Assembly: GCF_001649575.2 (NCBI RefSeq)
Contig: NC_051433.1
Span: forward strand, 6,449,883-6,513,882
DNA: 64,000 bases
Direction: 5' to 3'
Source: Kryptolebias marmoratus
Taxonomy: Eukaryota > Chordata > Actinopteri > Cyprinodontiformes > Rivulidae
The notes below the pieces were generated by a model that saw nothing but the letters and a program-made list of their open reading frames with translations, did no database searches and was not told the origin of the DNA. Below are positions 14,435 to 26,080 of this stretch, piece after piece (the first letter of the stretch is position 1; each line of letters begins with the position of its first letter). The position numbers and the translations under genes are program-made.

Positions 14435-15859
14435 GGGGGCTGTTTCACAAAACTTAGACAATGGTCAGGGTTTTCTGGTTATCTTGGCTTAACCAATCCT
14501 TCAGTCAGTTTCACAAAAGCAAAATTTACCGTGGAGATTTATTCTGTGACGTTAGCCTGGTTTGGAGGAGGCTAACAGCCAGGTTTAGTTAAGTTTGTTT
14601 TTATGTCTCAGTCAGGAGTCACCCTGACAGAAAAATGTTTTTATGTTTTTCATTTTAGTTAATTATCTAGCCTTAAAATATCATAACTGGGCCCGCAAAT
14701 TAAACAAAAACATAGATTAACTTGTGATTATCATTATTTTCATAACTAAATGACTGGTTTTGACACATTGACAGCTAATATTTATATAAAGGTTTTTGCT
14801 CAAACTGGTTTTAGATGTGCAAAAAACTGACTTTTGAAATGTTTCTTAAGTTATTTTTCATATATGTAGTAAACTTATGTAAAACACCAATACATATCAG
14901 TTTATAGCTTCACAAAGATTTTGTTTTTATGAATCACAGGGCAAATATGCCTCCAACAAAATGAAATCATTTCAACCTGTCAAACTTGAATAAAATTATA
15001 TTTTTAAGCTTAACACAAAAGTAACTTTTGAAAAAAGTACCTTTATTAAGACAATATTAGAGTCAAACCAATAAAACTGATGCTAAATTTAGTTTTCAGG
15101 TAAAATTTAAGTAATTTTTTAAAATTTTGCCTAACCTTTACTTTTAAAACTCAATAATCCATCAAATTTGTTTCAAAGTAAATGTAGGAGTTTAATTTCA
15201 CAAAACACATGTTTCCTTATTTAAAATGTCTCATTATAATATAATTATAAGATAAAAGTTAATCATTTTTTTATGAGTTTCTATACAGAAACTCATATTT
15301 CAACTTTTAATTCTTTGATTCTGGGCAGAGGTTTTGTTGGAACAAAATATTATCAAGATGTAAATAATATAATAACAGACAGATTTGTCTACAGATCTGA
15401 CTGTTATTATAATGTTTACATATTAAAGACAACATACAGGTTAAAGTACACTCACCCTTCCACACAGAATGCACAAGTTTTAACCTCCCTGATACACCCC
15501 CTCAGGTAAATGTCATGCTGTCTGGCAGTGTTAGTAAAAAAGATTAATTCTTTTAAGATCTAAATTTATTTTTTTGGCTTTGAATGCTCAGCATATTGAT
15601 TATTATCTGTAGCTCGTTTAAAATTAGCTGAAAAGCGGGAACCATTATTCTGAATCAGTGAATCTGCGATCGGCCTCCTGATCTTTTAAAGGAAGCAGTG
15701 GGTAGTGAACTGAGCAGGATTACCTCAACCTGGCTTAATTTAGCTGCTCCTTTTCAGCCTGGCTTGGTATTCATGAAACTGATCAGACTAGGCTTGGTGA
15801 AGCCCAGCTTTCTCCTTTAATGCTGGATCAGTCAATTCTGCTTTGATGAAACAGCCCCC
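14435..15859. mobile_element. PIF/Harbinger-like non-autonomous DNA transposon
   Basis: The segment is bounded by inverted GGGGGCTGTTTCA termini (14435-14447 and the complement at 15847-15859). Sub-terminal GGTTTAACC- and CCTGGCTTA-like words resemble fish Harbinger elements that begin GGGCCTGTTTCA. The 1.0-kb interior is very AT-rich and has no transposase frame, so the element is non-autonomous or decayed. No clear 3-bp target duplication is seen (flanks ACA and AGA). It ends about 450 bp from the kcna3 stop codon. Confidence 0.6.
15565..15570 (-). terminator. kcna3: Candidate poly(A) signal of kcna3
   Basis: This is the first minus-strand AATAAA after the kcna3 stop codon, 735 bp downstream (plus-strand TTTATT). 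It lies inside the Harbinger-like element. AATAAA is common in AT-rich DNA, so the true end may lie elsewhere. Confidence 0.25.
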
Positions 15860-16305
15860 AGAGTCCACCATGTGGGCCGGTTATGATATCGAATGTAACC
15901 TAAATAGACATTTGGCTACATAAATGACCAAAAAATAAATAAACATTACTGGACAACATAACTGCTCTTTCCACGAAGCACAAGATTTTTTGTCGTTTGG
16001 TAGATGCTACACTTGTATTCCAATCATGAACAGCAACGATTTCCGCATAATAACATTGAGATATGTAGGCATTGTGTGGCGTTTTACACTCAAAACACAT
16101 CAAACACCTAATTGCTCATTAAACAGTTTGATTTTTTTATGTCCAGTAAGTTTTCCAGAAGTTTATAATCTCAATAAAAACATGTCAGATTGAACAAAGA
16201 GTACATGTTTTGTTAAAATGGACATTTGCAGCCACAGATATGGACTAACACATCACGACTGGCTATAGCTTATTAGTCAGGCCTAATTATTTCCTCATGC
16301 TTCAT
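15860..16305 (-). other. kcna3: kcna3 3' UTR (proximal part)
   Basis: Unique AT-rich sequence between the kcna3 stop codon and the transposon, presumed 3' UTR. No minus-strand AATAAA lies within it. Confidence 0.45.
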
Positions 16306-17862
16306 TTACACGTCTGTGAAGATCTTCTTGATGTTCACGCAGTTCTGGTTGCTCTCAGTGGTGAAGTTGGGCTGTTTGAACGCGCTGTTGATGCCCTCCA
16401 CTATCACCATGTACTCCGACTTGCTGAGGGAGGAGGAGCTGCAGGACCTCCTCAGCTCCTCAGAGGGGAGGTGCTCGCAGCTACCTGTGTTCAGGTACTG
16501 CTGGTGCTCCTCCCCGTCGGTCTCCCGGTGGTAAAAGTAGTTGAAGTTGGACACGATCACCGGCACGGGCAAGGCAATGGTCAACACGCCCGCTATTGCG
16601 CACAGCGACCCCACTATTTTGCCCCCGATGGTGACCGGGTGCATGTCCCCGTATCCCACCGTGGTCATGGTGACCACGGCCCACCAAAACGCGTCGGGGA
16701 TGCTGGTGAAACTGGACGAGGGGTCGTCGGCTTCTGCGAAGTATACCGCGCTGGAGAAGAGGATGACTCCAATGAACAGAAAAAATATGAGCAAGCCCAG
16801 CTCCCTCATGCTCGCCTTGAGCGTCTGTCCCAGAATCTGGAGTCCCTTTGAATGTCGCGAGAGCTTAAAAATACGAAAGACCCTCACCAGTCTGATGACC
16901 CGCAGGATGGCGAGGGACATCGCCTGCTGGCCTCCGTTGGTTTGCCTCTCGGCCAACTCTGTCCCCAGGGTGATGAAGTAGGGGATTATGGCTACAATGT
17001 CAATGATGTTCATGATGTTTTTGGAGAAAGTGGTTTTGCTGGGGCAGGCGAAGAACCTGACCAGCAGCTCAAAGGAAAACCAGATAATACACAAGGTTTC
17101 TATAACAAAGAAGGGGTCCGTGAAGGGGCTTGGCACGTAGGGCGCAGTGCCATTAATTGTTGGTGCCACTGTGGCGATATCTTTCTCATCCCGGAATTCA
17201 GGCAGAGTCTCCATGCAGAAAATAACAATTGATATCAATATAACAAGCACTGAAACAATGGCTATCCCTCTCGCTGGTCCAGAGCTTTCTGGATACTCAA
17301 ACAAAAGCCAAGCCTGCTTTTGGAAATCGTTTTTGGGCAGTACGCGCTCCTCCTCCTTTATAAACCCCTCGTCCTCGCGGAATTTCTCCATGGCCTCCTC
17401 ACCGAGTTGGTAAAACTTGATCTCCTCTGAGAAAATATCAATGGGGACATTAACGGGTCTCCGGATGCGCCCCCCCGACTGGTAGTAGTAAAGGATGGCA
17501 TCAAAGCTGGGTCTGTTCCTGTCGAAGAAGTACTCGTTCCTGAGTGGATCAAAGTAGCGCATCCTCTTCCTGGGGTCCCCCAGCAGCGTGTCTGGGAACT
17601 GGTTGAAAGTTTTCAGTTGCGTCTCGAAGTGCAAGCCCGAGATGTTGATGACCACCCTCTCGCAGCATCCCCGGCGGCTGCGCTCGTATCGATCCGCCGA
17701 CAAGTGAGGCGCGGAGAGCTCGGCCGACTCCTCCAGCATGTTTTCCACCGTCATCACGATGTCCCTCCCCGCCTCTCCATAACCCCGGCTGTCAGTCCCG
17801 TCCTTGCCCCTGTGTTTGGCTGGCGAGGGCGGCTGAATACCGCTGGAGGCATTCTCATCCAT
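16306..17862 (-). CDS. kcna3: Voltage-gated K+ channel Kv1.3 alpha subunit
   Basis: Shaker-type K+ channel subunit of 518 residues. Mammalian Kv1.3 sets the membrane potential of T cells and some neurons. Seen: T1 domain (about 68-160), S1 (198-218), glycosylation sequon Asn237, S2 (249-271), S3 (283-300), S4 charges R321, R324, R327, R330, K333 and R336, filter TVGYGD (401-406), PVP hinge (432-434) and the PDZ-binding end TDV. Kv1.3 rather than another Kv1 is indicated by the outer-vestibule His408 in GYGDMHPV and by the tail [12 protein letters not shown]. The start chosen is the first in-frame ATG (17862, MDENASSG), matching the human MDE start; the frame is open further up to a TAG at 17976-17974 but has no ATG. 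A second Met at residue 37 (MTVEN) aligns with the Kv1 core start and could be used. The region is intact, intronless and CpG-rich at its 5' end. Paralogue a or b cannot be decided. Confidence 0.95.
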   Translation of the reverse strand: MDENASSGIQPPSPAKHRGKDGTDSRGYGEAGRDIVMTVENMLEESAELSAPHLSADRYERSRRGCCERVVINISGLHFETQLKTFNQFPDTLLGDPRKRMRYFDPLRNEYFFDRNRPSFDAILYYYQSGGRIRRPVNVPIDIFSEEIKFYQLGEEAMEKFREDEGFIKEEERVLPKNDFQKQAWLLFEYPESSGPARGIAIVSVLVILISIVIFCMETLPEFRDEKDIATVAPTINGTAPYVPSPFTDPFFVIETLCIIWFSFELLVRFFACPSKTTFSKNIMNIIDIVAIIPYFITLGTELAERQTNGGQQAMSLAILRVIRLVRVFRIFKLSRHSKGLQILGQTLKASMRELGLLIFFLFIGVILFSSAVYFAEADDPSSSFTSIPDAFWWAVVTMTTVGYGDMHPVTIGGKIVGSLCAIAGVLTIALPVPVIVSNFNYFYHRETDGEEHQQYLNTGSCEHLPSEELRRSCSSSSLSKSEYMVIVEGINSAFKQPNFTTESNQNCVNIKKIFTDV

Positions 17863-18300
17863 ACAGGTGTTTTTTTTTTTTTCTCGGGGCGGGGGGCAGA
17901 GAGTGCGCCGCGTCACTCCCAGCCAAAGCTCCCAGCTTTGGAGAGCTGAGGCGGTCGCCACTTTACATCTCCTCTAACCATCAACAACCTCTACGCGCGC
18001 ACACGGTGAAGCGCTCCTCTACCCCTCTGTCTTTTTTTTTTTTTTTTTTTTTCCTTTTTCCTTTTTCAAACACATCAACACCCGCCCACGGCGCGCATAT
18101 GTCTGACATACGTCCACCACCCGCCCAATCGGAAATTAACTTGACACAAAAGAAGCCAGAAACACAAACACTTGATGGAGTCACAGTTCTGTCATCCTCA
18201 CGTGAAGCACACTGATCGTGTTGTTACGTCAAACGATACTAAAACGTGAGCATGAAACCAAAACATCTATTTTCTTTATCTCAAACAGGATAAGATAAAA
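17863..18300 (-). promoter_or_regulatory. kcna3: kcna3 5' UTR and proximal promoter
   Basis: A CpG-containing region upstream of the kcna3 start. On the transcript strand it shows an A21 run (plus-strand T21 at 18032-18052), a small upstream ORF beginning at ATGGTTAGAGGAG (about 17981) and, further up, a TGACGTAA CRE/ATF-like octamer (18224-18231) and a CACGTG-type E-box (about 18199-18204). No TATA box is obvious. A family A transposon begins at 18301. Confidence 0.4.
18032..18052. repeat. Poly(T)21 tract
   Basis: Homopolymer 170-190 bp upstream of the kcna3 ATG, followed by further CCTTTTT repeats. Likely length-polymorphic. Confidence 0.9.
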
Positions 18301-19085
18301 GCCTAGCGTTCCTTGAAGAAATGCGCATCTCCCGCCGCCTTTTATGCTGGAGTTTTAAACTAAGATCATGTTTTATTGCGAAATGACGGAGCTATAACCA
18401 TTTTAGTCAAACCTTGAAACTAGCCTTGTGCACAATGGCATGCGATGTCTTCTATGAGCTTGGAGCATGTGCTGTGAATGTCTCCCAGCAATTACCGTAC
18501 GAGATTTGAGCTCAATATCGCTGAAACTGACCAAGTTATAACTATTTTTATGTTAATGAAGTTCTGTAGACTGTGGCGGCCATCTTAAAGTGGGCTGACT
18601 CCAAAATGTAATCAGCTGTAGACGCAGTTTCATTAATTACTTTATTAAAGTTTCATAAAAATCGATTCAGTGGTTCATTATATATTTTGCTAACAGACAG
18701 ACAAAGTTCACTTTAAGAGATATTGGTAAAGTATTAAAATCAATTCTCACTCAATCTGTTAGTTCTTGGAATACGTGTTGAGGACCAGTCTCTTCTACCA
18801 CGACACAAAATTATAGCTGAATATCTTGAAAATTGGCGGAGTTATACCCAGTTTTGTGTTTTTTAAGATCAATAGGCTGTGGCGGACATTTTAAATCAGA
18901 ATGAGTCCAAAAGCTAATCAGTTGAAGATAAACATCCAAAAATTATATTGTGAAAGTTTCATTAAAATACGTTTTGTGGTTCATGAGATATTTTGCTAAC
19001 AGTCAGAGAAATTAAGGCGCGCGCACACAGAACGGGCAAAAACATTATCGCTCAGCTTTCGCGCTCTGCGGCGGGCGATAATTAT
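18301..19085 (+). mobile_element. Family A MITE, full copy with two modules
   Basis: Begins AGCGTTCCTTGAAGAAATG then ATCTCCCGCCGCC, and ends GCGGCGGGCGATAAT, so the two ends carry an inverted TATCGCCCGCCGC-like word. The inside has two tandem copies of a module of about 250-300 bp, each running from TTGAGGA/GTGAATG through GGCGG(C/A)CAT and GACTCCAAA to ATTTTGCTAACAG. No coding capacity. It starts about 440 bp upstream of the kcna3 ATG. Confidence 0.7.
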
Positions 19086-19708
19086 TCCCCTCCCTCCTAG
19101 AAGCGTGATTATGAGCCGAGGATTCTCATGCTTGTTCTTTTGTTTCGTGTTTTTGTTGTTGTTGTTGTTGATGAGGGGGTGTTGCTCTCCATGGTGCTGA
19201 AAACAAACCCACAGCCTCTCCTCGGCAGCAACGAGTTCAGCTCAGCTGCTCGGCTCGTGTCTGTGCTCGTGTAAAGATGCCGCCGGAGAAAAACAAAACA
19301 AAAACAACAACAAAAACAAGAAACAAACACAAGCTGTGAAACAAGTCATCTCGTTTCCACTCAGGAAAACACTTGGCCGTTATGTAAAGACCCGTCTGGA
19401 GCACGACGAGTGCCAGCTTCAGTTAAAGCTGAGATTAATGACGAAAAATGTGAAATCAGAGTGAATTATGATTTATGATTTATAATTTATAGTGACAAGC
19501 CTCATCAAACAAGCCTTTCACTGCCTGTGGTGACGGATGACGTCCAAACAAAAAGGTTAAGCAGGATTCAAGGCTGCAGATTGTATTCTTCTATTTCCTT
19601 TACTGCACACCACAGCCTACTCATAAACCATTTAAAGAGCGTGAGGCGGAAAATAAAGCCATTTTTATCCTCACCCAACGTTGAGGGGAAAAGGCTGATA
19701 ATGTTTAT

Positions 19709-20345
19709 GCACATGTCTGTGTCTGGATGTTAGCAAAATATCTCACAAACCACTGGGTGGATTTTAGTGAAACTCTTAGACAGTAATAAATGGATGCACA
19801 CCTACCGCTGATTACCTTTAGGAGTCAATCTGATTCAAGATGGCTGTCACAGCTAACTCATTTTGTAAAACATAAAAATGGCTAAAACTCAGTCAAAGTC
19901 ATTTTTACAGATACTGAGTTAAAATTTGGTGTGGCCGTTACTGAGACTAATACACAACATATAATCCAAGAACTACCCATTGCACAACATTTTAGCCTAA
20001 GACTTTGGCATTAACCCCATTTGTCTGTTTGCAAAATATCTCATGAACAACTGGCTCAATTTCACTAAAACTCTCAGAAGGTGATAATTGGTTGTGCATC
20101 TACAACTGATTAACATCTGGAGTCAATCCAATTCAAGATGGCCACAGCAGCTAATTAACATTAGCAACCACAAATATGGGTAGTACTCGGTCAATTTTAC
20201 ATATTTTGAGTTAAAATTGGTGTAACTGAGAGTAACTCACGATGCATACTCTGAGAGCTATTACATCTCACAAGGTTTTGTACTGTCACGTGAAACTGGG
20301 CATATAATTTATAAGGTTTGGCCAAAATGGATATAAGTCTGTCCC
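19709..20345 (-). mobile_element. Family A MITE copy, two modules, ends worn
   Basis: In reverse orientation: two GTTAGCAAAATATCTC- or GTTTGCAAAATATCTC-type module ends (about 19727 and 20026), each followed by AAGATGGC and by a TGAGTTAAAATT word. Neither terminal CATTCCTTGAAGG word nor the GC-rich inverted end is kept. Confidence 0.65.
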
Positions 20346-20529
20346 TTCTCATCCTAACATAATCTTAGTTCAACACACTAGGATACAAGGCAGCAGGTTC
20401 TGGAAACAAATGCTAAGTCTTTCATTTGAACTATGAAATTGGAGTTTACTAAAATGAGCAGAAAAGTAACACATGGATCAATAATCTAAAGTCTCAAAAA
20501 GTTGTTCTACAGAGAGAAAAAATGTAAGA

Positions 20530-21000
20530 ACTAGGATTCCTTGAAGGAATGAATATCACCCATGGCCTTTTAATGACAGAGTTGTAGACTAAGATTATTT
20601 TATGCTGAGTAATAATGATGTAGCCGTTTTGATAAAACCTTTAGAAATGACATTACGTGAAATCTGATGCTGTACTACAAGATGTCACACAGAGAATGTG
20701 TTCTGAACGACCTTCAGCTACGACCACGTCAGATTTTAGCTCAATACTGTATGTGTAGAACTGACAGAGATATAGCCATTTTTCTGTTGGCTAAAGATGG
20801 TTAGCTGTGGTGGCCATTTTGAATTGGACTGAATCCAAGAGGTAGTCAGTTGTAGATGTTCATCAAATGGCTGCTTCCTGAAAGTTTAATTAAAAATCAT
20901 AAAGCAGTTCATGAAATGTTTTGCTAACAGACACTCACATGAACACACACACGAGAAAAACATTATCCAACTTCACCTTTCAGCAGCAGGTGATAAAATA
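20530..21000 (+). mobile_element. Family A MITE copy, one module
   Basis: Starts AGGATTCCTTGAAGGAATG followed by ATCACC, and ends with GCAGCAGGTGATAAA. A single internal module carries the GCCATTTTGAATTGGACTG and TTTTGCTAACAGACA words. Confidence 0.7.
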
Positions 21001-22765
21001 TCCTACAACAAAATCCCAACTTGCAATAAAAACTTTAATAGATTAATATTGAGTTAAAGATTTAAAAGTTTTTGTACTTTGAACTGCAAATAATAGCTTA
21101 CCTTTAAGGCAGTTCTCTAACTTTTCCAACCCTTATAGATTTAATTTAGTGTCTAAATTGCAGTTTGTTTATGTTCTGAGTATCATTATATTATAAACTT
21201 CTTTTCAATTTAAAAGCAAACCACAATAAAGGGAGAAAACATTGTTTTATGAGGAAAAGTCCACAGATAGAAAACATTTGATGGACATTATTATCAGTCC
21301 AGCTCCGACATTTGTTTAATCACTTTTTGTTGTCATTCTTTGGAGCACACCGTGACATCCAGAGCACACAAACTCAAAAAGCCAACTTTCATACCACTTT
21401 GAATAACAACAACCTCCCACTTCTCGCAGCTTGGTTAGTTTGCGTGTTAGCCTTCAGGAGCAGCGCTGCCAAATTTGCCGTCCTGATGGTCTCCCTCTAT
21501 CCGTCCTCGTGATTAACATTCTTTTCACTCCCGTTTTGTTCCAGTTCCGTCTCCTCGCTGCATCCCAGCAGTCAGGTGACCTTTTCTCTGCTCACTTAGA
21601 TCTGAGGCTCTCCCGATCATTCACACAGATTTTTCACTCCGACTCGTCCCAATCCATCCTCCTTAATGATGCTGCAACATCTAAAAGGGCATTTTACTTT
21701 ACACCAGCCTAATGAAGTAATTCTCCGGCAGCAGTCGTTTGATGGCTCAGCTGACAGTGTTGTCACAGTGGAAAGCTGTAATTTTAGCACCAAACATAAA
21801 CAGTGACTCAGAGTGGAAGAAGCTACTGATGCAGTAGTAAACTCAGAACAACAACAAGAAAAAGATAAAATAAACCGATTTCTTCACATGGTTTCAACAT
21901 CTAAATAGTTAGGCTTAAAGTAAAAACAGGTTTGTCTTAATGACACTATTCATCTTCTACATCTAATTTCAATAGTTAAAATACAGAGCATGTTATCCAT
22001 ACATTTACACATTAAAATGTAATTTACTGTTAATCACTGTTAACACAAGGCACTCACCAAAACTGGTATAAACATGAATTTAAATTCTGCCATTAAAAAA
22101 TTACCCCATGTGACAAAAAAAAAAAAAAAAAATCTCACTGTTTTGAGCAACCTCCCAGTGGTTTCAAATCAGTAAGCATGAGAAGTTTAGTCTGGGTTCT
22201 CATCACCATGGCAACAAAACATCAAGTGTTTTGAAAAGAGAAAAGGAGTTAAGTTGAAGAAGTTACATAATTTCCGTCCCAACTCGTGCAAGAGCAAGCA
22301 GACTGGAGACTATTTTTCACATTCCTCGCTGAGGTACGAACTCGTTGCATGTCAAGAACAGAAGGAAAGCACCATTTTGTGTGTGTGTGTGAGTGTGTGT
22401 CTGTGTTGATTGCAAGGCCACTAATCAAAACCAGAAGAATTGGCTCGACATGAAATTGCAGATAATAAAACTTGGACCTTGGATTGGAAAGACACTTTTA
22501 TTTTCTAACAACACTTGATTAAGTGCGTCTGGTTTTTCACTCTCAGTTTTTTATTCATTTTAATTTTGTCAATTTGAATTTCAAACATAATAGCTGAAAC
22601 AAATTGTGTTTGACCTCCCTTCCAACCAAGGCAGCAGTATTATAGTCTGTAAGCAGAGTGATTATGAGCTTCCAGATTCGGGGAAAATTGAGTTTTGATG
22701 TGTTTTACAGCTTGTTTGTTTCTGGGAATGACAGAAACAAACAAGCCACCACAACAAAAAAAGAA
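21001..22765. other. Gene-free stretch
   Basis: AT-rich sequence with a poly(A) run (about 22117-22133) and a short TG-rich tract (about 22378-22402). About 21330-21710 is richer in C and T and has short open frames in overlapping phases, but no convincing splice or start signals. Confidence 0.4.
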
Positions 22766-22769
22766 AAGT

Positions 22770-23435
22770 AGCTTTTGCTGTGAAAATGCAATGTGAATGC
22801 TGAGTGCTGAATGAGTTTGCTGAGGTTTACTGAAGATGAGAAGCTGAACATTAGCTAAAAACTAAATGTAACAAAACACTTGTTACAAGGGGAAAAAATG
22901 AAGCAAAACACTTGACAATAGCTAAAAATTAACACAAATGTTTGTTTAAAGCTAAATGTAGTAAAAGCTTACTGAAAGTAGTCCGAGGCTAGCTAAAAGC
23001 TAAAAGCATCAACAGACCAAGTAAAAATATTTAATGGCTAGTTAGAGGCTAAAAGAAGCAGAGCACTAGCTAAAAGCTTTAAATAACAAAAAAATAAATA
23101 AATAAAAGCTGCAAGTATCAAAAGCCTACCTAAACAAACTAAAAGTAGCAGAGGTGTAGCTAAAACCTAACAGTTGCATTAAAAGACAAAAACAGAGTAA
23201 GCCTGCTGAAGCAGAGTTCAAAGAGAACAATGTTTTTGAAGGAATTGGAGAGATCTCCATGTATTTCTATAGGGAAAATATTTCCAAATCAAGTTAAAAG
23301 TTTTGAAAAGGTAAAAAAGTTACAAAAGCCAAAAATCATAGTACACACACAGTATGCAGAAGTAGTTAGATTGCAAATAACATATGGAAAAAACAAAACA
23401 GGAAAGACATAGTGTTGAATCCGCATTCACACAAT
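22770..23435 (+). mobile_element. Family B MITE with TAGCTAAAAG-rich interior
   Basis: Starts GAAAATGCAATGTGAATGCTG and ends near CCGCATTCACACAATCAG, so the termini are inverted TGTGAATGC words. The middle (about 22850-23180) is a degenerate array of AGCTAAAAGC-like units, followed by a shared unique block with GGAGAGATCTCCATGTATTTC. It matches the copy at 37840-38395 in the same order and orientation. Confidence 0.6.
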
Positions 23436-24574
23436 CAGCTTCCCCTGGTGCCTCGTTATGAGAATGAATGAGAGACAAAGAAAGAATCAAAATAACCGGG
23501 TTGCCATAATAAATTATCCACCTGCAGATTTAAAGTCAGCTCAAGAGCCAAGTTGTCAGAGGTGATATCACAGCTGCTTTGTCAACACTCCCCACACTGC
23601 TGCTGATTTATTTTCCCTTTAAAAGTAATAGCCAAGAATATTTTGCAACAATCCGCCCTGCTTTCGTGTCCAAGTCTCACATGCATTCATAAATGCTTAA
23701 TGCTGTTTCGATTGCACAAGGTCATTTAGTCTGCTTTTGCAAGCCATTTTGTTGCCTGTGAGCTGATGATTAAACAGACCTATTATACATCCAAACCTCT
23801 GGAGCTGAAGGCAGCTGAAGACTGCCATTTCATCCGTCTGGGAAGTTAAAGAATGACCCGTATCAACTCTGGCAAAAGCTGGGATTTTAACCGTCGTTAC
23901 AAATGACATTGTGTGTCTGGTCTGCAGGGCAATGAGGGCCTTTGATTTAATAATCCCTTCCCAAAGATCTTAACTGTAAGTTCCATTCTTCAGCGTGCAG
24001 ATAGTGCCTGAGAAAAAGAGGATGGCTTCCATCAACAGTGACAGTGCCTGGACTGCTTTTTGACTAATGAGGTGCAGGACTTTCCTTTCTCTGTCTGCTG
24101 GGTCTGGCTCACAGGCAAACACTGGTGGGTCGATAACAGCAGAGAGAGAAACCAGCGCCCATCGATCAGCCGTGCATCAGCTGTGATTCCAGCCGATGCC
24201 GAATCATTACACTTTCACACACTGTCCACTCTCACAGCGGCCAGGCGTCAGCGGGAAGGCCAAGGTTATAAATAATGCAACACGTTTCTGGGTACAGGTT
24301 CAAGCAGATGAGGTTAAACAAACATTTTAACCTCTGAGGCCTGTTTAATAAAGGCACTGCCACGCAGAAAATGCACTTTTATATTAATATAGTTGACAAA
24401 CACTGACAATAAGGTACATGGTGTATATAAAACTATATTTTTACTAAGTTTAGGGTCAGATTTTCCCCAACAACTGTTATCAGCTATTTAGACATTGCCT
24501 ACATTGATAACAAAAACCTTGAAAATGTACCAGAAAATTGTCTTTAATGAGAATTATTTGAACAGCCTTTGTTG
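23436..24574. other. Gene-free stretch of complex sequence
   Basis: No gene recognised. About 23440-24280 is more complex and less AT-rich than its surroundings, without recognisable repeats, and could be a conserved non-coding element; this cannot be tested here. Confidence 0.35.
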
Positions 24575-24832
24575 TTACAGGTTATCAGTCTTAACCAGCA
24601 CAAAAATGGTTTAACTCAGTCAATATTACAGAATTTGAGCTGAATCTGGTGCGGTAGTAGCCGAGAGTCGTCCTCAACACGTACTCTGAGAGCTAATATT
24701 TCTTACAAGGTCTTACATGTGAGATTGGACATAACAAAACAGCATTAACTCTGACCCTTCTCAGCACAAGATTAGTTTTTCATGAAAGGCGGCGGGCGAT
24801 ATGCATTCCTTCAAGGAATGATAGGCCTTGAA
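24575..24832 (-). mobile_element. Family A MITE copy, terminal half
   Basis: Reverse orientation. It runs from a worn module (ACTCAGTCAATATTACAG) to a well-preserved end, AAAGGCGGCGGGCGATATGC followed by ATTCCTTCAAGGAATG (24805-24820). Confidence 0.7.
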
Positions 24833-25379
24833 TTACTATTGTGGCCAAGCATCTCAAACCCAGCTTTTAATCTTAAAATCTTATTAAAATTTTAAATTCA
24901 CTGTCCAGATTTCGGAGGGTGTGTAAAACAGCACACTGTGGTGAGTTAAAGAGGTGAGAGTATTTGGTGCGTTGGTCCAAAGAAGTTTGAATTTGACATG
25001 CTGTACGCTCTAGTAAGTCCGTCTTATCGCCTGGGATGTGAAAGCAGCTGCTGCCGCGCTGATGAATAAAACAAGTGTGGCACTCAGGGAGGACAGTGAG
25101 GGAATTGAACTCTGCATTTTATTACCTAGTGTACTCTGATGTCATATGGTTGCCTTTTAAACATATGAAGACCAAACACAAACAGGCCTCTTAAAATGCA
25201 GATTGTTTTTATGTAGAATGTGCATCGTTCACAAACAGAGGCCAGATAACACAGCCTCTCCTAAACAAATGTGGAAAAGTGGGATGTTTGCACTGAAACA
25301 CAAACCCCCACATCTAATTTGATGAATTGTAAATTCATCTAATTAACATGATCTGACCTTTAACACAGACAGCATCCAA

Positions 25380-25770
25380 TGTGACTTTTTTTTTTTTTAT
25401 CAGGGCTCCAAATGTGCCCTGGAGGCAGCGTGACGAGCGAAAAGCCACACTTGCCTTGGGGATGTGTCACGCAAGCGCAAAGAATTATGGCGATGGATAT
25501 GGCATGAGACATGATCCATGTGGCGTTGCTATTCCAAACAGCATCCCTGCAGTGAAACGTGAAGGTCGCGAGCGGAGGGGAGGGCATATGTTGCCGAAAA
25601 GATCCAGCCTCCTGGATTAGAGATCCCCGGGGTGAACGAGGTCTCTGGCCACGGCACGACATGTTGTCACAGTTACAGATTGGCAGAGATGGGTAGATAA
25701 ACCCCTCCTGAGCTGTGGAGCATCCCTTTCTGCCTTTAACAGTTCATTTTCAGCTACAAGGAAACCACAG
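25380..25770. other. Complex GC-richer island, function unknown
   Basis: After a T-run (about 25387-25400) the sequence has more CpG and higher complexity than its surroundings. Short open frames occur on both strands but lack paired splice sites or a good start. It could be a regulatory element or a decayed exon; I see no family resemblance. Confidence 0.25.
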
Positions 25771-25774
25771 GTAT

Positions 25775-26080
25775 CCTTTAAAGGCCTTGTGTTCTTTAAG
25801 GGAATGCACACGGCCCAGCTCATTTCATCCCAGAGATTTAGACTGAGATCATGTTCTGTTGAGAAATTATAGGCTTGTAACTGTTTTTGGTCAAACTTTG
25901 AAAATAACATTATGGCCAGGGTGTTGTGGATGACTCTCAGCTACTACCACATCAAATTTTACCTCCAAATCTGTTACACTGACTGAGTTATAGCCATTTT
26001 TGTTTTTGCTAAGGGTGATTAGCTGTGGTGGCCATCTTAAATTGGACTGGATTGAGAAAACGGAGCCAGAGCAAAGGTAG
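25775..26080 (+). mobile_element. Family A MITE copy, truncated at its right end
   Basis: Starts with a diverged GGCCTTGTGTTCTTTAAGGG version of the terminal word, then AGACTGAGATCATGTT, GTCAAACTTTGAAAATAAC and one module as far as AAGGTAGTCAG. The GCTAACAG end is missing. Confidence 0.6.

Noticed and set aside
16297..16851. Long plus-strand open frame of 184 codons opposite the kcna3 3' half
   Set aside because: It is antisense to a strongly supported channel coding region and arises from its codon bias. The product shows no recognisable features.
17863..17961. N-terminal extension of Kv1.3 by 33 residues
   Set aside because: It would need a GTG start. The first in-frame ATG at 17862 aligns with the known MDE start.
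22850..23180. Repeated AGCTAAAAGC units considered as a CRISPR-like or clustered array
   Set aside because: Units are degenerate and irregularly spaced without unique spacers, and the host is a vertebrate. It is a minisatellite inside a MITE.
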